Assembly (NCBI GenBank): GCA_020637595.1
Contig: JACKKE010000020.1
Location: forward strand, 1-29,038
Reading direction: 5' to 3'
DNA length: 29,038 nt
Source: Rhodobacter sp.
GTDB lineage: Bacteria; Pseudomonadota; Alphaproteobacteria; Rhodobacterales; Rhodobacteraceae
Part shown: in pieces, positions 22,439 to 29,038 of the stretch
Layout of the letters: the number at the start of each line of letters is the position of its first letter
Numbering within the stretch: the stretch's first letter is position 1
Notes under the pieces: model-generated
What the model was told of the DNA's origin: nothing
Database searches by the model: none
What the model saw: the letters and a program-made list of their open reading frames with translations, nothing else
Translations under genes and position numbers: made by a program

Positions 22439-24636
22439 CAGCCGGTGGTCGCGCGCAGCGGGATGACGCCGCCGCGGGGGGCGGGGCGGCGGCGGCCGCG
22501 CTCGGCGATCAGCGTTCCCAGAACGCTGCGCAGCCGGTCGAGCTGCAGCGGCTTGGTCATGCAATCGTCGAACCCGGCCTGAAGATAGCCCTCGACCTGG
22601 TGCGACATGGCATTGGCCGTGAAGGCGACGATCGGCAGCAGCGTCGCCGGACGTCGCGCGCCCGGAGTGGTGGCGCGCTGCGCCTCGCGCGCGCGGATTT
22701 CGCGCAGCACGGTGATACCGTCCACGTCCGGCATCGAGATGTCGAGGATGACGAGGTCGAACTCGTCCCGTTCGTAGGCGCGCAGCGCCTCGGTGCCGTC
22801 GGGGACCAGCACGGCGGCGATGCCCAACTGTCCCATCATGGCCCCCAGGATCATGCGGTTGGTGCGGTTGTCGTCCGCCGCCAGCACCCGCAGTCCCTGA
22901 AGATCGGCGGTGCTGGCCGACATGTCGGGCAGGGCAAAGCGAATCTCGGGCAGGTCGGTGCGCGGGACCGGCAGGCGGATCGTCACCTCGGTTCCCTCGC
23001 CCGGCGTCGACGTCATCTCGATCGTACCCTCCATCATCTCGACCAGCCGCCGGACGATGGGCATGCCGAGCCCCGTTCCGCCGAAGCGCCGGGCGATGGA
23101 GCTGTCGGCCTGGCTGAACTCCTCGAACACCTGGGTCAGTTGTTCCGGGGTCATGCCGATCCCGGTGTCGCTGACGCGCAGTGTCAGCCCGGCGTCGGCG
23201 CCGCAGTCGATCTCGGCCCGGACCGATCCGCTTTCGGTGAACTTGACGGCGTTCGAAACGACGTTGTGCATGATCTGCAGGATGCGGTGGGGATCGCCGA
23301 GGCGGGCGCCCTGTCCGTCGCCGATCAGCGTGACGCCGAACGATATGCGCTTTTCCGAGGCCTTGAGCGTGTGAACCGATTCGAGCCGCTGCGCGAGGTC
23401 GGCGGGCACGAAGGGAACGGTCTCGATTTCCAGAAGGTCGGCCTCGATCTTGGACATGTCCAGAAGGTCGTTGATGATCGACAGCAGCAGGGCGCCGGAA
23501 TCGTGCATGACCTTGACCATGCGGCGCTGGTCGGCGTCGCTGACCAGCCGTTCCAGAACTTCGGCCACGCCGAGCACGCCGTTCAGGGGCGTGCGCATCT
23601 CGTGGCTCATCTTGGCGAGGAAGTTCGACTTGGCGGCGTTGGCGCGGTTCGCTTCCTCAAGCGCTTCCTGGCGCTGGCGTTCGGCGGCGACCTGATCGGT
23701 GACGTCGAGCACGGCATAGACCACCCGTGCCTTGGAAACCGAGCCGCCGAGGACGGGCGCGGCATGCACCGAGCAATAGCGCAGCCCGTCGGGGCAATGC
23801 AGCGCGAACCGCTCGACCGGCCAGGCGCGGCCGGTGGCGAGCGCGTGGTCGAACGGTGTCTCGCCCTTGCCATAGGGCGTGCCGTCCTCGCGCGTGTAGG
23901 ACCAGCTGTCGTCGTCGTGGCACCTGCCGATCATCTCGGCGCGCGTGGCGCCCATCACCGTTTCTGCCGCGTCGTTGGCGAACTGGATGATGCCCTGATC
24001 GTCGAAGACGATGATGCCCATGGCGCTGGTCGCCAGGATCGAGGCGAGGAAGGCACGTTCGGCGGCCAGCTCGGCCTGCGCGGCGCGCACGGCCGCGTCC
24101 TTGTCGCGTCGGATCAGCACCGAGCAGATCACGTCGGCGAGCGATTGCAGCAGGTACACCTCGCCCGGCAGGAAGGCGTGGGTGTTGCGCACGCCGTCAA
24201 AACCGACGAACCCGTAGGTCTGCCCCTCCCATCGCATGGGGACCAAGAGGATCGAGCGGATCTCTTGTGACTCGAGGATTTCGCGGGAGTGCGAGCCCTC
24301 CTCCATCTCCGAGACGTCAGGGACGTGGAAAGGTTCGCCGCGGTCCAGCGTCTCGGCGATCGGGCCATAAAGCTCGATCGGCAGGCCCTGGAGGTGTTCG
24401 ATCATCGGATCGATGCCGTCGGCGCACCATTCGTGGGTGTTGTTGGTCACCGGACCGGCGTGAACGAAAACGTAGCTGCGGTCGCGCGCGCAGTAGTCGC
24501 CGATGCGGGCGATGGCGCGGTCCACCATCCGGTCTGTCTGATCGATGGGCGCGCGCAGCAGATCGTTGAGGATTTCCACCACCAGCGCCTGAATGCGGGT
24601 CAGGCGGGTCTCGTTGCTGATGATGTCGTCGTTCAT
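22438..24636 (-). CDS. Hybrid sensor histidine kinase (GAF-PAS-HisKA-HATPase-REC)
   Basis: 732 residues if the ATG at 24636 is used; an ATG at 24660 adds 8 residues and neither has a strong ribosome site. Numbered from 24636: GAF domain about 15-180, coiled linker, PAS domain about 195-315, HisKA with His345 in KMSHEMRTPLNG, HATPase with NVVSNAVKFTESG, DTGIGMTPEQ and FGGTGLGMPIVRRL, then a receiver domain with Asp632 in LVILDISMPDVDG and Lys695 in CMTKP. No membrane segment, so cytoplasmic. The GAF motif HEWCADGIDPMIEHLQGLP recalls GAF domains attached to diguanylate cyclases. The final receiver suggests phosphotransfer onward or autoregulation; no partner regulator is nearby. Divergent from dapE. 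Confidence 0.9.
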   Translation of the reverse strand: MNDDIISNETRLTRIQALVVEILNDLLRAPIDQTDRMVDRAIARIGDYCARDRSYVFVHAGPVTNNTHEWCADGIDPMIEHLQGLPIELYGPIAETLDRGEPFHVPDVSEMEEGSHSREILESQEIRSILLVPMRWEGQTYGFVGFDGVRNTHAFLPGEVYLLQSLADVICSVLIRRDKDAAVRAAQAELAAERAFLASILATSAMGIIVFDDQGIIQFANDAAETVMGATRAEMIGRCHDDDSWSYTREDGTPYGKGETPFDHALATGRAWPVERFALHCPDGLRYCSVHAAPVLGGSVSKARVVYAVLDVTDQVAAERQRQEALEEANRANAAKSNFLAKMSHEMRTPLNGVLGVAEVLERLVSDADQRRMVKVMHDSGALLLSIINDLLDMSKIEADLLEIETVPFVPADLAQRLESVHTLKASEKRISFGVTLIGDGQGARLGDPHRILQIMHNVVSNAVKFTESGSVRAEIDCGADAGLTLRVSDTGIGMTPEQLTQVFEEFSQADSSIARRFGGTGLGMPIVRRLVEMMEGTIEMTSTPGEGTEVTIRLPVPRTDLPEIRFALPDMSASTADLQGLRVLAADDNRTNRMILGAMMGQLGIAAVLVPDGTEALRAYERDEFDLVILDISMPDVDGITVLREIRAREAQRATTPGARRPATLLPIVAFTANAMSHQVEGYLQAGFDDCMTKPLQLDRLRSVLGTLIAERGRRRPAPRGGVIPLRATTG

Positions 24637-24769
24637 GACTGTCTGTCCCGGCCCGTCCATTCGCGTTGCCCGGCTTTTACCCTTAACCGGTTTGCCCAGA
24701 AGTCGTTAAGGATTCGTGAGTTCAGCCTCGGTTCGATGCAAATTGCGATGCAACCCCTGCGCGAAGTGT

Positions 24770-24785
24770 GACCTCTTCGGAGGTC
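24770..24785 (+). other. UUCG-loop hairpin in the kinase-dapE divergent region
   Basis: GACCTC-TTCG-GAGGTC is a perfect 6-base stem with a stable tetraloop, 91 bases before the dapE ATG. No T run follows. It may be a structural element in the dapE leader or a boundary hairpin. Nothing else in 24637-24876 is recognised beyond the AT-rich stretch 24674-24710, where divergent promoters probably lie. Confidence 0.4.
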
Positions 24786-24876
24786 GGCGTCAATGCGGCC
24801 GTAGGTGCGGGCAGTCGCTTGATGCGGCAGGGGGGTTGCGCTAGCTCAGGGTCACGTCCCGTGCCGGAGGTTCCCC

Positions 24877-26142
24877 ATGCCCGCAGCCGTCGATCCTCTC
24901 GATCCCGTCGATCTGACCGCCCGCCTGATTCGCTGTCCCTCGGTCACGCCCGAGGAAGGCGGTGCGCTGGTGCTGCTGGAACAGGTTCTGGCCGGGGCCG
25001 GCTTTGCTTGCACGCGGGTGGACCGAAACGGCACGTCCAACCTTTTCGCACGCTGGGGCGACAAGGGGGCGAACCGTTCGTTCGGCTTCAACGGTCATAC
25101 CGATGTCGTGCCGCCGGGCAATCCGGCCGACTGGCGCTTTGATCCCTTCTCGGGGGCCGAGGCCGAAGGTCGCCTGTGGGGGAGGGGGGCCTGCGACATG
25201 AAATCCGGGGTTGCGGCCTTTGTCGCCGCCGCCGTCGATTTCGTCCGCGAGACGCAGCCGGGCGGCGCGGTGATCCTGGCGATCACCGGCGATGAGGAGG
25301 GCGACGCGACGGACGGCACCGTTGCACTGCTGGACTGGATGGCGACCGAGGGCGAACGGATGAGCCACTGCATCGTCGGCGAACCGACCTGCCCCGAGGT
25401 GATGGGTCAGATGATGAAGAACGGCCGTCGTGGTTCGATGACCGCGCGGATCGAGGCGCGCGGCGTGCAGGGCCATTCGGCCTATCCACACCGCGCGAGG
25501 AATCCCCTGAGCGCGCTGGTGCGCCTGCTCGACCGGCTGGCAAGCCACCAGCTGGACCGGGGCAACGCGCTGTTCGATCCATCGACTCTGGCGATCACGT
25601 CGGTCGACACCGGCAATACGGCATCGAACGTGATCCCGGCCAAGGCGCGGGCAATGCTGAACATCCGTTTCAACGACCTGCACACGGGCGCCAGCCTGAC
25701 AGGCTGGCTGGAAAGCGAGATCGCGCGGGTCCGCGACGAGACCGGGGTCGATTTCTCGATGATGGTAAAGATCTCGGGAGAGAGCTTCGTCACCGAGCCG
25801 GGCTGGTTCACCGACCTCGTCGCCGACGCAGTCGAGGCGGTTTGTGACCGGCGCCCGGTGCTGTCGACGACGGGCGGCACCTCGGACGCGCGGTTCATCA
25901 AGAACCATTGCCCGGTTGTCGAATTCGGGTTGGTCGGCCAGTCGATGCACAAGGTCGACGAACACGTCGCCGTCGACCATGTGCATCAGCTGAAATCCGT
26001 CTACCGCCGGATGCTGGAGGCCTATTTCGCCCGGAGTCCAGTCGAGGATCGCCTGCACCGCCTCGTCCGCGGTCTCGACGATGCGGAAAGATCGAGGTCG
26101 CGAGCCGAGATGGTCCTGCCTCGGCCAGCATTTGCCAGTTGA
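24877..26142 (+). CDS. dapE: Succinyl-diaminopimelate desuccinylase
   Basis: 421 residues as open frame; the family is about 380. Releases succinate from N-succinyl-diaminopimelate in lysine and peptidoglycan precursor synthesis, using two zinc ions. Metal and catalytic residues are in place: NGHTDVV (His74, Asp76), RGACDMKSG (Asp107), TGDEEGD (Glu140-Glu141), GEPT (Glu169) and SMHKVDE (His358). CCGGAGG lies 8 bases before the ATG. The normal family end YFA is reached at residue 385 (base 26031), and the next 36 residues run antisense through the LOG gene. They are probably an artefact of a lost stop at the edge of the frame-broken block, so the true end is likely near 26031. Confidence 0.92.
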   Translation: MPAAVDPLDPVDLTARLIRCPSVTPEEGGALVLLEQVLAGAGFACTRVDRNGTSNLFARWGDKGANRSFGFNGHTDVVPPGNPADWRFDPFSGAEAEGRLWGRGACDMKSGVAAFVAAAVDFVRETQPGGAVILAITGDEEGDATDGTVALLDWMATEGERMSHCIVGEPTCPEVMGQMMKNGRRGSMTARIEARGVQGHSAYPHRARNPLSALVRLLDRLASHQLDRGNALFDPSTLAITSVDTGNTASNVIPAKARAMLNIRFNDLHTGASLTGWLESEIARVRDETGVDFSMMVKISGESFVTEPGWFTDLVADAVEAVCDRRPVLSTTGGTSDARFIKNHCPVVEFGLVGQSMHKVDEHVAVDHVHQLKSVYRRMLEAYFARSPVEDRLHRLVRGLDDAERSRSRAEMVLPRPAFAS

Positions 26143-26828
26143 CCACGTTTTTCCACCAGTCCCCGCCGAACAGCAGATATGGATCGGCTTCATCTTGCTG
26201 GTCTGGATCAGCGTCAGTGACCTGAACATCTCGGTCCAGCGTGCCGAACCCGCCCGGGAACACCACCACGACAGCCTTGGCACGCATGAGGAAATGCATC
26301 TTCCTCAGCGCGAAATAGTGGAAGTTGAAGCACAGTTCGGTCACGGCGATTAGGCGCCTGTTCGTGCGGCAGCACGATGTTGGAGACCGATCGACTTCGC
26401 CGCCTGCTTCCTCGGCCCCGCGGTTGCCCGCCTCCATCACACCTGTGGCCGCCGCCTGTGGCGATGATCCAGTCGTTGCCGCCCGACGCGAGCGATATCT
26501 CGGTTGCGACGAGCGAAGATGCGGGCCTCGTCGTAGTAGTGCGACAGTTCGGCCAGTTTCGCGTCTTCGCGCTGTCCTTCCGCTCGGGTGCCGGATCGGG
26601 CACCGCCGAAGAGGACCACGGTGGATCGCACCCGGCCTCGTTCATCGCCATCTCGGCTTCAGCAGTTCCAGCTGCAACCGGACGGGCGCAGCCTCGTCGC
26701 GGCACAAGAAATCGTCGTCGGTAAAGGCCAGCCGATAGGTCGGCGAAAGTGTCCTGGAGTCCCGGAATCGGCGGCGGTTCACGGTCCTCGTGGCTGTGGC
26801 GGAATGCGTGGCGGCGTTCTTCCTTCAT
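26023..26828 (-). pseudogene. LOG-family (TIGR00730-like Rossmann) gene with at least ten frame breaks
   Basis: Starts at the ATG at 26828 (GGAGGAAAGG upstream) with MKEERRHAFR. The conserved pieces then appear in order but in switching frames: TYRLAFTDDDFLCRDE (near 26740), EMAMNEAG (near 26650), STVVLFGGAR (near 26620), LAELSHYYDEARIFARR (near 26560) and NDWIIATGGG (near 26475). VMEAGNRGAEEAGG (near 26430), NIVLPHEQAPN (near 26375), TELCFNFHYFALRKMHFLMR with FPGGFGTLD (26230-26343), EMFRSLTLIQ (near 26230), WWKNVVNWQMLAEAG (near 26160) and FRIVETADEAVQAILDWTPG (near 26070) follow. LOG proteins act on nucleotide 5'-monophosphates (cytokinin-activating type). All key motifs survive, so sequence error is more likely than a dead gene; as given it encodes no intact product. 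Confidence 0.8.
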
Positions 26829-26831
26829 CGG

Positions 26832-26861
26832 GTGACCTTTCCTCCGTTGGACCCTTATTAT
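26832..26861 (+). promoter_or_regulatory. Predicted promoter of the dehydratase gene, overlapping a divergent -10
   Basis: GTGACC (26832-26837) and TATTAT (26856-26861) are 18 bases apart; the -10 matches at 5 of 6 positions. The leader would be about 31 bases with AAAGGAG before the ATG at 26899. On the other strand the overlapping GATAAT (26857-26862) could be the -10 of the LOG gene. Lies at the edge of the frame-broken block, so base calls may be unreliable. Confidence 0.35.
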
Positions 26862-26898
26862 CGTCCGCCGCGCAAGATGACCAGCAAAGGAGCGACCC

Positions 26899-27812
26899 AT
26901 GAATTGGCGGGCGGAGATCGAGGCGGCGGCGCAGCGTGTCGACGGGCAGTGCGGCGGACGCCGGTGATGGAGATCGCGCTGGTGGGTTTCCGCAGAGAAT
27001 CGCTGGAGCATCTGCAGCACACCGGTTCTTTCAAGGCGCGCGGGGCGTTCAACACGCTGATCCGGGGCCCGGTGCCCGAGGCGGGCGTGGTGGCGGCCTC
27101 GGGGGGGAACCACGGGGCTGCGGTTGCCTTCGCCGCCGCACGGCTGGGGATTCCGGCGCAGATCTTCGTGCCCGAGTTGGCGGGTGCCTCGAAGATCGCG
27201 CTGATCGAGCGTACCGGGGCGTCCTTGACCGTGGTGCCGGGGCAATACGCCGATGCGCTGGAGGCGGCGCTGGCCTACGAGGCGAGGACCGGGGCCATGC
27301 AGGTCCATGCCTATGACGCGCCGGCGACGGTGGCGGGGCAGGGGACGCTGGCGCGCGAGTGGGAGGCGCAGGGGCTTGCGGCGGGCACGGTGCTGATCGC
27401 CGTGGGGGGCGGCGGGTTGATCGGCGGGTCTCTGGCCTGGTGGCAGGGGGCGCGGAAGGTCGTGGCGGTCGAACCCGAAACCTCGTGCTCTCTTCATGCG
27501 GCGCTGGCGGCGGGTCGGGTGGTCGATGTCGAGGTCTCGGGCGTGGCAGCGAACGCGCTGGGTTCGCGACGGTGCGGGGACATCTGCTTCGGGCTGGCGC
27601 AGGAACTTCGGGTTCCCTCGGTGCTGGTGACGGACGCGGCGATCGTCGAGGCGCAACGGCTGTTGTGGCGCGAGGCGCGGCTGCTGGTGGAACCGGCGGG
27701 GGCGACGGCGCTGGCGGCGCTGCTGTCGGGAGCCTATGTGCCCGGGCCGGGTGAAAAGGTGGCGGTGCTGCTCTGCGGGGCCAATCCCGTGATCGAGCCG
27801 TTTTCCGACTAG
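26899..27812 (+). CDS. Threonine/serine dehydratase-like PLP enzyme, frameshifted near its start
   Basis: Fold type II PLP enzyme that would deaminate threonine or serine to the keto acid. AAAGGAG lies 7 bases before the ATG at 26899. The first 17 codons (MNWRAEIEAAAQRVDGQ) are in one frame, which then stops at 26965-26967. The rest of the protein continues in another frame from about 26952 with VRRTPVMEIALVG. Downstream are the PLP lysine in HTGSFKARGAFNTL, ASGGNHGAAVAFAA, the phosphate loop GGGGLIGG and VEPAGATALAALLSG. One missing base near 26952 restores the frame. The segment between ALVG and LEHLQ is shorter than usual and lacks the LKLE motif, hinting at further lost bases. About 300 residues if repaired; racemase activity is possible in this family. 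Confidence 0.82.
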
Positions 27813-27846
27813 GGTTTCCTTAACCTTGATCGTGCAGCTTCGGGGC

Positions 27847-28278
27847 ATGCACCGTGTTTCGCTCGACCTCGACGCTCATACCCTGGCCGCGCTGCAGAAG
27901 ATCGCGGCGGAGGAGGGGTGCGGCGCCGCCGATCTGATCCGCGAGGCGATCCGGCGCGATCTGTTCCGCCGCAGTCGAGCGAAGACGACCGAAAGGGCGG
28001 ATGAGCGGCTCGTCGCGCCCTTGCGGGCGCTTCTCGCTGACGATCTGGCCTATGCCAGCGATTGGCACGATCTGCAGGCCCGGCTGCGGCGCAAGGGCTA
28101 CGCGTTGAACGAGTCGGGCGGCGGGCTCGCCCTTTTCCGCTTCCCCGAGGGGCAGAAACTCGCCAAGGCCTCGGACCTCGGCTACAGTTACGCCCGCCTC
28201 ATGCAACGTTTCGGCGCGCCCTTTCCGGGCCATTCCCACGACTACCTTGTCGCCCGGCAGGTGCAGGCGCGGTGCTGA
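27847..28278 (+). CDS. Small ribbon-helix-helix protein with relaxase-like C-terminal segment
   Basis: 143 residues from the ATG at 27847; a TTG at 27826 is also open. Residues 1-42 resemble a ribbon-helix-helix DNA-binding unit: a beta strand RVSLDLD, then two helices (HTLAALQKIAAEE, AADLIREAIRRDLF). The C-terminal half, with DWHDLQARLRRKGYALNESG (72-91) and LGYSYARLMQRFGAPFPGHS (111-130), recalls short segments near the ends of MobA/VirD2 relaxases, by memory only. Only 34 bases separate it from the dehydratase stop, so it may be cotranscribed. Function unknown; a dap-cluster DNA-binding regulator is possible. Confidence 0.65.
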   Translation: MHRVSLDLDAHTLAALQKIAAEEGCGAADLIREAIRRDLFRRSRAKTTERADERLVAPLRALLADDLAYASDWHDLQARLRRKGYALNESGGGLALFRFPEGQKLAKASDLGYSYARLMQRFGAPFPGHSHDYLVARQVQARC

Positions 28279-28354
28279 CCGACCCGCCGCATTGCGCTTC
28301 GGCTGTCCGCACCGTATAGCCGCCCGGAGACCGTGAATGCAGGGGAGCCGTCGC

Positions 28355-29038
28355 ATGTCCAACGCGAAACTGGAAGCCGCCATCGAAGCCGCCTGGGAGG
28401 CCCGCGACGCCATCACCCCCGCGACCAAGGGCGAGACCCGCGACGCCATCGAGGCGACGCTCGACGCGCTCGACTCGGGCAGCCTGCGCGTGGCCGAGCG
28501 GGGAGCGGACGGCACCTGGCACGTCAACCAATGGGCCAAGAAGGCGGTTCTCCTGGGTTTCCGCCTGAGCGACATGGAAGAGCAGACCGGGGGTCCGCAG
28601 GGCGGAACCTGGTGGGACAAGGTGGACAGCAAGTTCGCCGGCTGGAAGCCCAAGGACTGGCAGGCGGCGGGTTTTCGCGCCGTTCCCAACTGCATCGTCC
28701 GCAAGTCGGCCCACATTGCCCCGGGCGTGGTGCTGATGCCCTCGTTCGTGAACCTCGGCGCCTATGTCGACAGCGGCACCATGGTCGACACCTGGGCGAC
28801 CGTCGGTTCCTGCGCGCAGATCGGCAAGAACGTGCACCTCAGTGGCGGCGTCGGCATCGGCGGTGTACTGGAGCCGATGCAGGCGGGTCCGACGATCATC
28901 GAGGACAATTGCTTCATCGGCGCGCGGTCCGAAGTGGTCGAGGGCGTCATCGTGCGCGAGGGCTCGGTGCTGGGCATGGGGGTCTTCATCGGCCAGTCGA
29001 CCAAGATCGTCGACCGGGCGACCGGCGAGGTCATGTAT
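28355..29038 (+). CDS. dapD: Tetrahydrodipicolinate N-succinyltransferase, 3' end cut by window edge
   Basis: 228 codons visible from the ATG at 28355 with GGGGAG 8 bases upstream; the family is about 275 residues, so some 45 are missing. It transfers succinyl from succinyl-CoA to tetrahydrodipicolinate, the step before DapC/DapE. The N-terminal helical domain (1-95) is followed by left-handed beta-helix hexapeptide repeats from about 108, including RKSAHIAPGVVLMPSFVNLG, DTWATVGSCAQIG and GGVLEPMQAGPTIIEDNCFI. The MVDTWATVGSCAQIGKNVHL stretch is the family signature around the substrate site. dapE lies 2.2 kb upstream on the same strand, separated by genes of other function. Confidence 0.95.
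   Translation, partial: MSNAKLEAAIEAAWEARDAITPATKGETRDAIEATLDALDSGSLRVAERGADGTWHVNQWAKKAVLLGFRLSDMEEQTGGPQGGTWWDKVDSKFAGWKPKDWQAAGFRAVPNCIVRKSAHIAPGVVLMPSFVNLGAYVDSGTMVDTWATVGSCAQIGKNVHLSGGVGIGGVLEPMQAGPTIIEDNCFIGARSEVVEGVIVREGSVLGMGVFIGQSTKIVDRATGEVMY

Noticed and set aside
24683..24709. Pair of TTAA elements resembling a CtrA site between kinase and dapE
   Set aside because: The spacing is 19 bases, against 7 for the CtrA consensus.
26020..27000. Insertion-sequence damage or programmed frameshifting as the cause of the broken LOG and dehydratase genes
   Set aside because: No inverted repeats, target duplications or transposase fragments are seen, and more than ten frame changes without slippery sites rule out recoding.

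Overview
The window looks like chromosomal DNA of a GC-rich alphaproteobacterium, most likely a member of the Rhodobacteraceae (order Rhodobacterales). The basis is codon use with G or C at most third positions, Flp pilins carrying the GAVTVDW processing site (as I recall it, typical of this family), a tad locus with an OmpA-type lipoprotein, and clear DapE, PyrD, CysK and HisF proteins. No organism name can be fixed from the sequence alone.

Region 1 (1-10843, all minus strand) is a tad/cpa type IVb pilus locus. In transcription order it reads flp, flp, cpaB/rcpC, cpaC/rcpA, OmpA-family lipoprotein, cpaE/tadZ, cpaF/tadA, tadB, tadC, two TPR lipoproteins (TadD type) and a prepilin peptidase cut by the window edge. 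Two near-identical pilin genes, each followed by a strong hairpin, supply the subunit. The peptidase processes it, CpaF powers assembly on the TadB/TadC platform, and CpaC/CpaB with the lipoproteins form the envelope channel. A good intrinsic terminator sits between the OmpA gene and cpaE, so the locus is probably several transcription units. TadE/F/G-like minor pilins are not in the window.

Region 2 (11090-16895) is housekeeping. It holds a lytic transglycosylase (+), then a minus-strand overlapping cluster DUF952-pyrD-arsC whose last stop codon overlaps that of the transglycosylase. A secreted 5'-nucleotidase (+) follows with a clear promoter and a UUCG-loop terminator. A minus-strand set, small membrane protein-hisF-hisE, closes the region.

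Region 3 (17012-22229, plus) is a probable operon: small lipoprotein (possibly leaderless), four-helix membrane protein, cysteine synthase, large DUF3772-MscS mechanosensitive channel and a trans-editing AlaX protein, the last two coupled by ATGA. A 200-base spacer with hairpins and a 19-base-period direct repeat separates it from a convergent hybrid GAF-PAS histidine kinase.

Region 4 (24877-29038) holds dapE and dapD of lysine/diaminopimelate synthesis. Between them lie a LOG-family (TIGR00730-like) gene, a threonine/serine dehydratase gene and a small ribbon-helix-helix protein gene. From about 26020 to 27000 the reading frame breaks at least ten times in the LOG gene and once in the dehydratase, while the protein motifs stay intact. 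This pattern fits sequence or assembly error better than natural decay. I found no defence system, CRISPR array, insertion sequence, prophage or RNA gene. The points most worth a second look are the frame-broken block, the paired pilin genes with their hairpins, the internal tad terminator and several candidate operators.
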